Shown in pieces: positions 21,325 through 32,244 of a DNA stretch of 64,000 nucleotides. Source of the DNA: Achatina immaculata (taxonomy: Eukaryota; Mollusca; Gastropoda; Stylommatophora; Achatinidae); NCBI GenBank assembly GCA_009760885.1, contig CM019693.1:44541433-44605432 (forward strand), written 5' to 3'. Both the position numbers and the translations under genes were made by a program. The notes beneath the pieces were generated by a model. It was not told where the DNA came from. It worked only from the letters and a program-made list of their open reading frames with translations, and ran no database searches. Each line of letters opens with the position of its first letter. The first letter of the stretch is position 1.

Positions 21325-22098
21325 GCAGGTAGACAGATTAGGACTTAGCTGCAGGTAGAGAGAGAAGGATTCAGGAAGAGAGATGTAGAGATAGAGACAT
21401 AGTGTTTGACTGAAATAGTGCAGCAAGAGATTGTGCAGTCATTTTTACCACGAGCTTTTGTATTAAAGTATGAAGTATTGAATATTGTGAAGCAGAGAAG
21501 GCTGCTTAAATACTGCTTTTAGAATATGAGAAGTATGATATTGTGATATTTTGAGATTATATACTACAAAGATGAAAACAACGAAATGTATGCCAAGTGA
21601 CGTTATCCATTATATGTCTGGATCATATTTATCAAAATAAAAGTTATGCAGTGAACTTTTCATCGGACTTCTCTGGTCCAGCGAATGATGTAATATGTTG
21701 TGAAACATCAATGTGTGATGTGATGATTAAAGAGAAACGTACTGAATAATGAGAAGTATTGACCATTAACGATCACGTGCCAGACTGTGTTGAACCGATG
21801 TGATTTAGGCAAAACGAACTGATGTGACATAGGCAAAGAACAACAGTGGTGTTATTTAGAGAACATTAATGAGACATTCACGAGGAACAGCAACATCAGC
21901 GACAGAGGAACAGTTTGCTCGACCAGGAACAAGAGACACTTAGGTTCTATATTAGTTAGATTGCAATTGTAATGACAGTGCATATTTGTTTGATTTATAC
22001 AACTGTGTTAGAATATTTTTTACTAGAAATTATTGATTATTTCACCGAATATTTCATTGAATAATACAGAGATTTTTCAGAGAAAGTGTTAGAGGAAA
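21325..22098 (+). repeat. AT-rich leader, copy 2
   Basis: It begins immediately after the A-tail of the preceding element with GCAGGTAGACAG and is homologous to the leader from 19458 onward. It continues through an AT-rich body to a short coding frame at 22099. It has no gene of its own. Confidence 0.6.
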
Positions 22099-22320
22099 TG
22101 GCAGAAACACCGGAAATAGACATACTGAAATGGGAGATCAGATATCTGAGGAGAGAAGTAGCTAGGTTAGGTTGAGAGTTGAGGCGCGAAAGAAATATGA
22201 GACCACATTACAATTTTTATCCTAGAACAGACGTTAGACAGACACAGAACTCTTGTTATAGAAATGAGAGAGTTGGAAGTAGAAACAAATATCAAAACGA
22301 AATCCAGTAGTGTGGAAGAC
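22099..22320 (+). pseudogene. short gag-like or coiled-coil frame, broken
   Basis: MAETPEIDILKWEIRYLRRE and VARLG are followed by a stop and then ELRRERNMR. The same N-terminus recurs at 45041 as an open frame (AETPEIDILKWEVRYLRREV). The charged heptad-like pattern suggests a coiled coil. It may be the start of an LTR-element gag or of a Tx1 leader ORF; I do not recognise it. Confidence 0.45.
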
Positions 22321-23180
22321 CTGGACATCGAAGCGTACCATCAACAAGGAACCACTCACAGGCCCAGAGGCATCCAAGGTGTCCTACACCTATTTAATGA
22401 GCGTAATCGCGGGTCCTTTAGGAGTGGGGGCCAGTGGAATAACTGTCTTTCGGTGCAGACTGAAGCAAGACGTCCCACACTACAGCCTACTAGCTACCTC
22501 TAGTGGGAGTAAACAATACAAGATCGCAATTACCCTGCAAGGCAGAAACACGCCATGCCCAACTTGTGGCAGCGATGCCTATCGGGCTAATAAATGTCCC
22601 AGAAAAGCCAAACCGGCTCACAGAGACACCACACGTCAACAGCAGGTGTCTGCAGAAGAGGGTTGAGGAGTAATCCCAGAGATCAGCTCCTGCCAACAGA
22701 GGAAGCACAGAAGGTCCCCCTTCCAGAGGAGGACATGAACTCACCCCCACACCCAGCAGAGGAGGACATGAACTCACCCCCACACCCAGCAGAGGAGGAC
22801 ATGAACTCACCCCCACACCCAGCAGAGGAGGACATGAACTCACCCCCACACCCAGCAGAGGAGGACATGGACTCACCCCCACACCCAGCAGAGGAGAACA
22901 TGGACTCACAACCACATCCAGCAGAGGAGAACATGGACTCACAACCACATCCAGCAGAGGAGAACATGGACTCACAACCACATCCAGCAGAGGAGAACAT
23001 GGACTCACAACCACATCCAGCAGAGGAGAACATGGACTCACAACCACATCCAGCAGAGGAGAACATGGACTGACCACCACATCCAGCAGAGGAACCCCTT
23101 TCTTGGGCCCAACAGGCAGGGAAAGATCATTCTGACGACGAAGATCTTCCCTTAATCAACGACGAGGATGGATTATGTTA
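22310..23180 (+). pseudogene. L1-Tx1 ORF1, A/C chimera with expanded acidic tail
   Basis: The first part is subfamily A (EDLDIEAYHQQG, PEASKVSYTYLMSVIAG). Near 22445 it switches to subfamily C sequence (VFRCRLKQDVPHY, ITLQGRNTPCPTCGSDAYRANKC, a C-type CCHC knuckle). After a frame change the tail becomes a 33-bp array and ends with the C-type EEPLSWAQ block near 23100. The recombination deletes much of the RRM-like core. It probably formed by template switching or recombination between two related elements. Confidence 0.85.
22729..23092. repeat. 33-bp minisatellite in ORF1 acidic tail (C type)
   Basis: Eleven in-frame units encode the 11-residue EEDMNSPPHPA and its EENMDSQPHPA variant. The related C-type ORF1 at 51.8 kb has a single unit of this kind (AEEDMDSPPAEEPLSW), so the array expanded in this copy. 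Confidence 0.95.
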
Positions 23181-23286
23181 ATATAACTGTGTCACCGGGA
23201 CTACTGTGTGTGCATTTCCAAAATCTAGGAACATCACGTATACTAGTGTTGTGCTTATTCTTAGTATTGGAACTCACTGTAGCAAG

Positions 23287-23334
23287 GTAAACATCTACCA
23301 CACAACAATCTGTTTCATTTATATAATTATTTAG
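23287..23334 (+). promoter_or_regulatory. intron-like segment between ORF1 and ORF2 (C)
   Basis: GCAAG|GTAAACATCTACC at the left and ATTATTTAG at the right, about 45 bases before ORF2. It is comparable with 46516 and 52200. Confidence 0.3.
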
Positions 23335-23379
23335 AATTTGCAATTTTAAATTGTGCATTGCTTTTTTAAAAACTCTTAA

Positions 23380-23800
23380 TGGCTGATAAACTTTCCATTC
23401 TATCAATTAATATTAGAGAACTGAGAAGAAAACTCAAGTAGTGCACCTCGTACACAAACACAAACCAGATTTTTATCTTTATCCAAGAAACACACATCAA
23501 CACAGACACACACGCCAATAAAATCACACAACTCTTAGGACATTCATGTTTCAGCTTAGGGAACATACACACAGAAGTAGCAATACTACAAATATCAGAA
23601 GACTGGCAAATCGTAGGCCACAACAGAGACAGCGAAGGTAGAATAGCAAAAGTGGAAATAAAACACACAAGTTCAAATCACAACAAATACACATTAGTCA
23701 ACTTATATGCACCAGCTGTGAAAGACCAGCAACGTAACTTCTATGACAAACTCACAGACGCTAACATCATTCCACAGGGGATAAAACATTATTATTGCAG
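23380..23800 (+). pseudogene. L1-Tx1 ORF2, subfamily C, endonuclease fragment
   Basis: The frame starts MADKLSILSINIRELRRKL and, with frame breaks, reads FIQETHINTDTHA, GHSCFSLGN, SEDWQIVGHNRDSEGRIA and TLVNLYAPAVKDQQ. It stops being Tx1 near 23800, where a Jockey-type element begins. The better C copy is at 52302. Confidence 0.87.
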
Positions 23801-25200
23801 GAGACCGAATACCAGATGATCCATCTAAAAAGTAGTAATACAGATTTCCACCTCCTTAACTATTACTGTCCTAATGACCGCCCACTTGCTTTAGGAACAA
23901 TCCCACACAAAGAAAGACTGATGGTCTGTGGTGATTTTAATAGCCATTCCCAGAGCTGGGGCTATGACCACATAGACAAGAGAGGAAGAGGACGTTGAGA
24001 GCTGGCAGGATGATAATGGACTTCTCCTGATCAACCAGTCAATGGATCACCCAACATTTTACTCAAGGGCTTGGCATACAACCTCAACACCAGATCTGGC
24101 ATTCCACTCTCCAGACCTGAAGTGGAACATTACGCGCAAAGCTGGAAAACAACTTGGAGGTAGCGACAATCGACCGGTCTTCCTGACAATAGAAAATGAA
24201 CTCCTTAACAGCAGTAGCCCTCTCCCCAGATGGAACTAGAAAAAAGCAAACTGGACAATGTACAGACATCGTACAGGTATCCTGGTGGGACAGCTGTCCA
24301 TAGAAGGTAATATTAACAGCATAGTGAAGGAATTCAATGCTTGTATCTTTCAGGCTGCTAAGGCCAAATTTCAGAGAGCCAAGCTGCAAGCCAGACGGGA
24401 AATTTGGAGTCCCTAAACTTTGAAAAGGATGGAAGGAAACTGTGGAAAATGATCAAACAGTTAAATGACGAGAGTACTGGAAGCAGGTTGCAGATCACTT
24501 TGATCGCATGTTTGCACACAAGACTGCAACATTGATACCCATACAGAGAAAGGAGCGTGCAGTGCGCACTGACCCACAGAAAGAAGAGGAACAAGTCAGA
24601 AAAGTGGAGGTCATGGATGCACCGATCACACGCAGTTAGTTAGACTTAGCAGTCAGTAAACTGAAACCAAGGAAATCACCAGCACCAGATGGAGTGTCCA
24701 ATGAAATGATCAAGAACCTGGGAATGGCAGCAATGGGAAAGCTGTTGGATATTTTCAATATATGCTGGAGCACAGGTAAGTTACTTCAAATCTGGAAGGA
24801 AGCAAGCATGGTACCACTGCTAAAGCCAGGGAAAAACAGTGATACTGCCTCCAGCTATAGGCCAGTCAGTCTCACTAGCTGCCTATGCAAAACGATGGAA
24901 TGCATCATTGACCTGAGGCTAAAATGGTACCTAGAAAGTGAAAACCTTCTCGTTTCACAACAGGCAGGATTTAGGCAGTACTACAGTACAGAAGATCAAG
25001 TGACCTATCTCTCTCAAGAGATTGAGGATGCATTCCAAGAGAAAAACCTTGTACTAGCAGCGTGGATAAAGTCCTATTTACACAATAGAAGAGCTAGAGT
25101 AGTAATGGATGCACACAAAAGCCAGAAAGTACTGCTGCGACACGGTGTACCAATAGTAGAAATGCAGAAAACTACTGTTGTAGTTCCCAAGAATAGTTAT
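23801..25200 (+). pseudogene. Jockey-type LINE: endonuclease and RT fragments
   Basis: Endonuclease half: LLNYYCPNDRPL, RLMVCGDFNSHSQSWGYD (catalytic GDFN) and STPDLAFHSPDL with SDNRPVFLTI (23795-24239). After frame breaks the RT half (24660-25206) has RKSPAPDGVSNEMIKNLG, PLLKPGKNSDTASSYRPVSL and QQAGFRQYYSTEDQV. A deletion then removes the catalytic region: the text jumps from EKNLVLA to AAWIKSYLHNRRARV. The element cannot be active. It inserted into, or recombined with, a subfamily C Tx1 ORF2. Confidence 0.85.
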
Positions 25201-25480
25201 GCTTGAACAAAATAATCGATTCATCATGAACGACGTTAATGGATGTTCCTCTGGAACAGCCTCGTCTGGTAGGGCAGCTCACGAGCCACAGGTGAGCCCA
25301 GATCGTCATCAAGCTACTGGTGGCAAAACTAACAAGTTGAAAATACCAACATGGAATATTAGAACTTTATTCCAGTCTATTCCATAATATATAATAATAT
25401 ACTCAGGAAGTGAGAAACATGAACGAGGAGTAGGAATAATATTTGATGAACAATCAGCAAGGGCAATTGTAGGATATTTG
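25199..25480 (+). pseudogene. RTE-like LINE endonuclease start
   Basis: LKIPTWNIRTLFQ and, after a break, YSGSEKHERGVGIIFDEQSA are the first two blocks of an RTE-like APE endonuclease; the region between them is missing. It is joined at about 25481 to a Tx1 RT. Confidence 0.75.
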
Positions 25481-25915
25481 AACCAGCAATGCAGTGTCAC
25501 CGACATAAATATAAATACTCGAAATATTCCTAGAAATGCTATTTCATACTCCCACAAAAAGAACAGCCAACCAGCAATTTTATCACTGAAGCATGTGAAG
25601 GCCTTCGACAAGGCCTTCTACATAACAGACCAGAATTTTAATACCAAACTGATTGAATAATGCAACACCTGAGTCATCCCACACCTGATATACACAGCAA
25701 GCACCTTCCCCCTTCCTAAACAGTCACTTAAACATATAAACTCATTGCTTGGAGATACACCGTACACAGCATCCAAAGAAAAACCATGATGCAGGACAAG
25801 AAAAGAGAAGACATCTCCCTACAAGACTCAGGATTAAATATATGGGACAAATCAACCATCAGTATTTTGAAACGCATACTGAAAAGGAATCTCCTCGAGT
25901 ATCCAACACCTGGCA
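25481..25915 (+). pseudogene. L1-Tx1 RT fragments, subfamily C, much deleted
   Basis: NQQCSVTDININTRNI, SYSHKKNSQPAILSLKHVKA (palm motif A region with its Asp lost) and, further on, VIPHLIYTASTFPLPKQSLK match subfamily C ORF2. The part with YADD is deleted. Confidence 0.8.
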
Positions 25916-26755
25916 GTTTTTTTTCTCTTCCTTCTTCGTGATAATGAGCCGGCTCACCGGGCAGTAGTTGTACATTAGCTCAAAAACAAGTGTGTGTGTG
26001 TGTTCTCAACCATCCACCCTGTTCCCCAGATTTGTCCAATAACAGGTTATATATTCACCCGTTTTTTTTTTGTGTAAATGGAATTAGTCTCATTACTTAA
26101 TCGTCGGAGCCTGTACATTCAGGAGCCGGATACCAAGCCGAAACGCGAATAAAATAAGGTTGTGGGAGATTTGGAGGAGTCAAGAGCCTCCCCTTTAAAA
26201 AATCTACCGTTCTTTGAACGATGATTGCTTTGTCGATCGCCTTATCTATCTATGTAGAACAAAATTAAACGCTGCATTGCTTTAATAAATATGGCTAATA
26301 AAATTAACCTTTTTCAAGGATTATTTAAGGTTTTATGAAGCTTTCATAAAAAAATTTGAAATCTACTTGAAAATTCTCTATAGCTTAATATGCGCATCTG
26401 TATTTTGGAAACATTTTGAAATAATGTTTCAATCTATTAATAAACTAACTGTGATATATTAAGTTGAAAATATTTCTATTATTTCCCCTGTATAAGAAGG
26501 GGAGTAATAGCAATTTTCCAAATTATTCCTGTGTTGTCTCTCGTTGGTATATATGGTCTAGAAATAGACATCGGAAACACACAAACCATTATGCTAAATA
26601 TTACAATCATTTAACATCTCTCTATCTAGTTCTTTGTTATTAGCTGGTACCTTTAACCTCTTTAGCTTGATTCTCACTTTTCCTACACCTGGGATGTTAG
26701 TGAGTTTCCTGAATCTTCTGTTGATTATAATGTAATCTGTCTGGTTACGTATATT
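25916..26755. other. non-coding, AT-rich; (GT)n at 25990
   Basis: No gene seen. The same stretch is present in the second tandem unit (27702-28540). Confidence 0.6.
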
Positions 26756-26757
26756 AT

Positions 26758-26915
26758 TTGGGCTCTTCCATGTCCATAGTTGCCTTGGGTGTCTTCCGAA
26801 CTCTTCTTCCTAAAATCCACAAACAAGGTAACCCTGGACGCCCCATTGTATCAGCTTGTTCATGCTCCACTGAGCACATTTCTGACTTTTTAGATAGCAT
26901 CTTCCAGCCCCTAAG
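26758..26915 (+). pseudogene. Penelope-like RT fragment
   Basis: [18 protein letters not shown] and [16 protein letters not shown] are the conserved early RT block of Penelope-like elements. It is cut by the tandem-duplication boundary. Compare 59600-59720. Confidence 0.85.
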
Positions 26916-28700
26916 TACTGCTGCGACACGGTGTACCAATAGTAGAAATGCAGAAAACTACTGTTGTAGTTCCCAAGAATAGTTATGCTTGAACAAAATA
27001 ATCGATTCATCATGAACGACGTTAATGGATGTTCCTCTGGAACAGCCTCGTCTGGTAGGGCAGCTCACGAGCCACAGGTGAGCCCAGATCGTCATCAAGC
27101 TACTGGTGGCAAAACTAACAAGTTGAAAATACCAACATGGAATATTAGAACTTTATTCCAGTCTATTCCATAATATATAATAATATACTCAGGAAGTGAG
27201 AAACATGAACGAGGAGTAGGAATAATATTTGATGAACAATCAGCAAGGGCAATTGTAGGATATTTGAACCAGCAATGCAGTGTCACCGACATAAATATAA
27301 ATACTCGAAATATTCCTAGAAATGCTATTTCATACTCCCACAAAAAGAACAGCCAACCAGCAATTTTATCACTGAAGCATGTGAAGGCCTTCGACAAGGC
27401 CTTCTACATAACAGACCAGAATTTTAATACCAAACTGATTGAATAATGCAACACCTGAGTCATCCCACACCTGATATACACAGCAAGCACCTTCCCCCTT
27501 CCTAAACAGTCACTTAAACATATAAACTCATTGCTTGGAGATACACCGTACACAGCATCCAAAGAAAAACCATGATGCAGGACAAGAAAAGAGAAGACAT
27601 CTCCCTACAAGACTCAGGATTAAATATATGGGACAAATCAACCATCAGTATTTTGAAACGCATACTGAAAAGGAATCTCCTCGAGTATCCAACACCTGGC
27701 AGTTTTTTTTCTCTTCCTTCTTCGTGATAATGAGCCGGCTCACCGGGCAGTAGTTGTACATTAGCTCAAAAACAAGTGTGTGTGTGTGTTCTCAACCATC
27801 CACCCTGTTCCCCAGATTTGTCCAATAACAGGTTATATATTCACCCGTTTTTTTTTGTGTAAATGGAATTAGTCTCATTACTTAATCGTCGGAGCCTGTA
27901 CATTCAGGAGCCGGATACCAAGCCGAAACGCGAATAAAATAAGGTTGTGGGAGATTTGGAGGAGTCAAGAGCCTCCCCTTTAAAAAATCTACCGTTCTTT
28001 GAACGATGATTGCTTTGTCGATCGCCTTATCTATCTATGTAGAACAAAATTAAACGCTGCATTGCTTTAATAAATATGGCTAATAAAATTAACCTTTTTC
28101 AAGGATTATTTAAGGTTTTATGAAGCTTTCATAAAAAAATTTGAAATCTACTTGAAAATTCTCTATAGCTTAATATGCGCATCTGTATTTTGGAAACATT
28201 TTGAAATAATGTTTCAATCTATTAATAAACTAACTGTGATATATTAAGTTGAAAATATTTCTATTATTTCCCCTGTATAAGAAGGGGAGTAATAGCAATT
28301 TTCCAAATTATTCCTGTGTTGTCTCTCGTTGGTATATATGGTCTAGAAATAGACATCGGAAACACACAAACCATTATGCTAAATATTACAATCATTTAAC
28401 ATCTCTCTATCTAGTTCTTTGTTATTAGCTGGTACCTTTAACCTCTTTAGCTTGATTCTCACTTTTCCTACACCTGGGATGTTAGTGAGTTTCCTGAATC
28501 TTCTGTTGATTATAATGTAATCTGTCTGGTTACGTATATTATTTGGGCTCTTCCATGTCCATAGTTGCCTTGGGTGTCTTCCGAACTCTTCTTCCTAAAA
28601 TCCACAAACAAGGTAACCCTGGACGCCCCATTGTATCAGCTTGTTCATGCTCCACTGAGCACATTTCTGACTTTTTAGATAGCATCTTCCAGCCCCTAGT
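26916..28700. repeat. 1.79-kb tandem duplication, unit 2
   Basis: Direct tandem copy of 25129-26915 with the same contents: RTE-like start 26985-27266, Tx1 RT 27267-27700, Penelope-like RT from 28543. Its right end continues into the original Penelope-like sequence. Confidence 0.95.
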
Positions 28701-28857
28701 ACACAAACTACCCTCCTTTCTGAAAGACACCAACCACGCATTAACAACTTTTGATACGATCACACTCTCTCAACACCACACCTATCACATCTTTCTCCTT
28801 GATGTCTGCTCCCTATACACTTCTATCCCCCATGAGGATGGACTTTTTAAAACTTAA
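28543..28857 (+). pseudogene. Penelope-like RT fragment, longer copy
   Basis: It contains [33 protein letters not shown] and FLLDVCSLYTSIPHEDGL. The Asp in LDVCSLYTSIP is the first catalytic Asp of this RT family. It ends at a stop at 28857, and later RT motifs and GIY-YIG are missing. Confidence 0.88.
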
Positions 28858-29048
28858 GTTTTCACCTCTCACAACCGTCTTCATCTCTCACATTAATTCT
28901 GACTTCGTCTGAAGGTTATTCCTAAAGGTTTTACCTGTAAGTTTAAAAGCAAAACATCTCGTTACAAGCAAAACCGGTATTACAGTACAGCCTGCCGTTT
29001 TCGATGGTTAAAAAAGGAGCCTACTCCTGTCTCACAATAGTCTACATT
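28858..29048. other. no recognisable gene
   Basis: Short non-coding linker, possibly decayed Penelope-like sequence. Confidence 0.4.
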
Positions 29049-29252
29049 TTAGATAAAAGTCTGTTCACTTACATGATAGTCCACTAATCCTGTGATTTTA
29101 GAAAAAGCGACAGGATAAAAAGATTGATAAAATAAAGATAAAAAGGACTGAAAGAAATTCTCATCATCAGAGATTTCTGAAGTTGGTGCGTATACTTGGA
29201 TGAGATTTATATCTACTGGGTGGCCCTGTAATTTAATCATAACACAACACAA
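29049..29252 (-). pseudogene. RTE-like LINE endonuclease fragment
   Basis: IKLQGHPVDINLIQVYAPTS is the mid-endonuclease block (VIQVYAPTS) of RTE-like elements. Neither end is preserved. Confidence 0.75.
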
Positions 29253-29620
29253 GCAAAGTACATCATAAAGACACCAGTCCTCACAATATATCCTTTAACA
29301 CACGAAGAACAAAATGATGAAACAAAGTCAAGGAAATGATGTTCAATCAACTACCACACCTTTTCCAGGCATACAACTCATCTGAGGAAAATACAGCAAT
29401 CACAAACATGGCTGAAAGTTTACAGAGAAGACAGTGATGTGGTGGATAGCATTCAAGCCAAGACAATGGAAGAATCCATGTCAGAAAACGTTGCCCTAAT
29501 CAGCGACATGAAGGCTGAACTTTTTAAAAATCAGCCACTTTGGAGGACTGCAGCACCTGGAAACAGTTCAGGAACTAACTTATAACTGAGGACCATGCTT
29601 GACCAACGGAACATACTCTC
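29253..29620. other. no confident gene
   Basis: Fragmentary frames only. The region may contain decayed LINE DNA, but I see no clear motif. Confidence 0.4.
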
Positions 29621-29624
29621 ACCA

Positions 29625-29890
29625 GACAGGAAACCAGAACGAAGTGGTTCGTCACAGGCAGCCCACATCATCCATTAGAACTCTCTTCACGGCAAGGCTT
29701 TCATGGAGGGTAGGCTAACAATTACCATCGAGCACCTGAACGCGTCGAAGGAAGGCTACATTGCTACCCCCGAAGACAAAGATGAATATGACCAAACTCC
29801 TCATCATGTTCCTCATGAATGAAGAGACCGAAGTCTCTCGAGTAGAAAAAAGAGTGCGATAATGGATTCTTTCTATGCAGTATCCTCCCT
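29625..29890 (+). pseudogene. L1-Tx1 ORF1, highly diverged fragment
   Basis: In shifting frames: TKWFVT, LHGKAF, RLTITIEHL and then KLLIMFLMNEETEVSRVEK. These line up with the core of C/D-type ORF1 (LHGK..., EHLDKER, VKRLVTFLTGDEEVEVSRVEK). It is too decayed for subfamily assignment and marks an older insertion than its neighbours. Confidence 0.65.
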
Positions 29891-30036
29891 TAACCAACAT
29901 CATTGTGGATAATACTCTTAAAAAACACTTATGTAGAAGAATTTTTCAAGTGTTAAAACATGTCAAGTCAATCCTTTAAATTTGTTTCATTTAAAAAATG
30001 GATCAAATTTCCCGGAGGTGTGTGTGTGTGTGCGTG

Positions 30037-30115
30037 TAGCATAGCCTTGTAAGTAATGATTATAGTTATTATTATTATTAGTGATATGATCTTTATAATT
30101 AAGAGGGTATTGGCA
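30037..30115. repeat. leader segment shared with 14651-14730
   Basis: About 80 bases, with AGTAATGATTATAG and an ATT-repeat, match the segment upstream of the first Tx1 ORF1. Here it joins subfamily B ORF1 within a few bases. Confidence 0.75.
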
Positions 30116-31014
30116 GGGAACCCTGCTATTCACCGTAAATGGACAAGAGCTATCCAGAACGACCTACTCTTTAATGTCCAGCGTGATCGCTGGTCCGTTT
30201 GGAGTGGGACCAGGCGGAATCTCGAAATTGTATCACTTCGAAGACGAAACGAGATGGTACGCCACTCTAACGGCGGCGGCCCACATAACGCATTTTGCGC
30301 GGCTCCACGGACGGGTTTTTGAAGCCGACAACCCGAAAATCAAAATTCAATGTGAGCACCTGGAAAAAGAAAATCAGAAAGGTACCCTCCATTGGGTCCC
30401 TACCACACTGAAACCCGCAGCAGTCAAGAGGTTGCTAGAGCAGCTGACGGGAGACCCGGACGTGGAGGCATACCCGGTGCAGGCAGCCGGGGACAAGTGG
30501 AGTTTCACATTTAAATCGGGGGAATCCATCCCCCCATTATGTCGACGCTGACATGGGACAAGACAAACGCAAGCCACATGGGATGTGGATACAGCTGGCA
30601 GGGCGGAGGACACCCTGCCCGAGGTGCGGTCTAGACGACCACTGGGCCAGCAAGTGCCCACAAAAAAATAACAAAAAAGCCCAGGTTGAGAGAAAAACAC
30701 CTGGACAGCAACCACGTGCCCCGGAGACACCGGAGAAGCACTGGTTAACTGCCGACGGTTTCACAATGGCCGACAAAAGAAAAGGTAAAAGAGCCCGGTG
30801 TGAGACGCTCAGCCCGGAGCTCACGGCGCCGCCAACACCTGAGCCCAGGGTAGAAAAAGACTTTACAGACGAGGAAGAAGAGGAACATGAGACTGACAGT
30901 GGTAGGGACGACGTACAACCCCGAAGCCCGCTGCCCTGGCTGGACACACAAAACAAGACAGACAACACTGCCAAGCGACAACCAACAGCCACAAGACATC
31001 ACCTTCCCTGGTGA
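30116..31014 (+). pseudogene. L1-Tx1 ORF1, subfamily B, 5'-truncated
   Basis: It starts inside the RRM-like region (GTLLFTVNGQELSR) and lacks the first 35 or so residues. The frame 30174-30551 reads SVIAGPFGVGPGGISKLY to DKWSFTFKSGESIP. A one-base excess in a C-run at 30530-30536 shifts it, and 30553-31014 completes the knuckle (CPRCGLDDHWASKC) and acidic tail. The frameshift is at the same codon as in the copy at 16125. It ends HHLPW followed by a stop; subfamily A sequence begins directly after. Confidence 0.9.
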
Positions 31015-31072
31015 CAACACTAATTTGGGAGAGCATTTTTTGTGTGCTACTGCTACTACTGCTACTGCTAAA

Positions 31073-32146
31073 ATGGCCCGCACTAACTAGACAGCTGGAA
31101 CATCCGCTGAGAAGGCAGAAGCGCACACAGAGGAGGTCATGGATCTGAGAATAGAAGACCTGGACGTCGAAGCGTATCACCAACAGGGAACCCTGTTGTT
31201 AACGCTCACAGGCCCAGAGGCATCCAAGGTGTCCTACACCTTTCTAATGAGTGTAATCGCAGGTCCTTTGGGAATGGGGGCCAGTGGAATAACTGGCCTG
31301 TACCACTTCCAAGATCAAACTCGCTGGTACGCCAGACTGACAACGGCTGCTCATATGATTCACTATGAGCAGCTACATGGGAAAACTTTCGAGTCTAGCA
31401 AACCCAGGACCACGATAACTGTGGAGCACCTAGACAAAGAGCGCCAGAAAGGTACCCTACACTGGGTTCCCCCGACGATGAAAATAGAAGGAGTCCGGAG
31501 AATCGTGGAGCAGGCAACGGGAGACCCCGAGCCAGAGGTGTCTAGAGCGGATGTGGCTCTAGACAAATGGAACTTTATATGCAGACCGAGGAAGCCAATT
31601 CCTCATTATGTGACCCTCAGGCCCTTGATGGAGAGCCTGAAACCCCACAAACTGTGGGTCTCCCTCCCGGGGAGAAAAACCCCTTGCCCGAGGTGCGGCA
31701 AGGACGACCACTGGGCAAGCCAGTGCCCGGAGAAGAAAAAGAACACGCCGGGAGCTCCGGCGGCAAATACCACAAGAAAAAACACCACACAAGACAGACG
31801 AGGGTTGGAGAAAGCCCAGCCAAAAGATAAAGAGGAAAGATGGCTCACCGCAGACGGGTTCACCCTATACGGGAAAAGAACCCGGAAAAACAATAATACG
31901 AGTCCAAAACCGCCCACACCATCACAGCCAGCACCGGCGACGCCACCGCGATTCAACACTGAACAAGAACCACCACCTACGCCGGAACCCCGGTCACTGA
32001 ATATAGACAAGAGCTCTGACCGGGAGAGCGACACAGACACCACCACCACAGGCGCACACAGGGACCTGTCCTGGGTGGGAATAACCCAGAAGGGGTACAA
32101 GACAGCGGAACAACGAACCAACCGAGACAAAGACAGCGACAACTAA
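31073..32146 (+). pseudogene. L1-Tx1 ORF1, subfamily A, nearly complete
   Basis: The natural start is the ATG at 31073 (MARTN), but codon 6 is TAG where the copy at 15014 has CAG. From the in-frame ATG at 31139 the frame is open for 335 codons. In order it has the RRM-like region (LLLTLTGPEASKVSY to DKWNFICRPRKPIPHY), a CCHC knuckle CPRCGKDDHWASQC near residue 185, a Pro/Thr-rich linker and an acidic tail (SDRESDTDTTTTGAHRDLSW). It is the best A-type ORF1 in the window and is followed by its own ORF2. If translation starts at 31139 the protein lacks about 22 residues. Confidence 0.92.
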
Positions 32147-32172
32147 CAGGATACCACAGACAACCCATCTAG

Positions 32173-32236
32173 GTATGTTAGTATGCTTTAACTCACAACA
32201 CACACCAAATGTTTAGACAAACCTGTCTTAATTTAG
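32173..32236 (+). promoter_or_regulatory. intron-like segment between ORF1 and ORF2 (A)
   Basis: CTAG|GTATGTTAG is a strong 5' splice-site match, and CTGTCTTAATTTAG ends nine bases before the ORF2 ATG. The length is 64 bases. The ORF1 stop is 26 bases upstream, so splicing would not fuse the proteins. Confidence 0.42.
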
Positions 32237-32244
32237 CTTTCGAA

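Larger units (their letters stand above)
25129..26915. repeat. 1.79-kb tandem duplication, unit 1
   Basis: The unit recurs at 26916-28700 with offset 1786; the only difference I noticed is one base in a T-run (26061 region). It contains an RTE-like N-terminus, a Tx1 RT fragment, non-coding DNA and a Penelope-like RT fragment. Confidence 0.95.

Noticed and set aside
22490..23080. minus-strand frame of 196 codons over the 33-bp array
   Set aside because: Antisense shadow of the Tx1 ORF1 acidic tail.
26100..26160. GCCGAAACGCG near Penelope-like fragments, suggesting a hammerhead ribozyme core
   Set aside because: The CTGATGA half of the core is absent and stems II and III do not pair convincingly.
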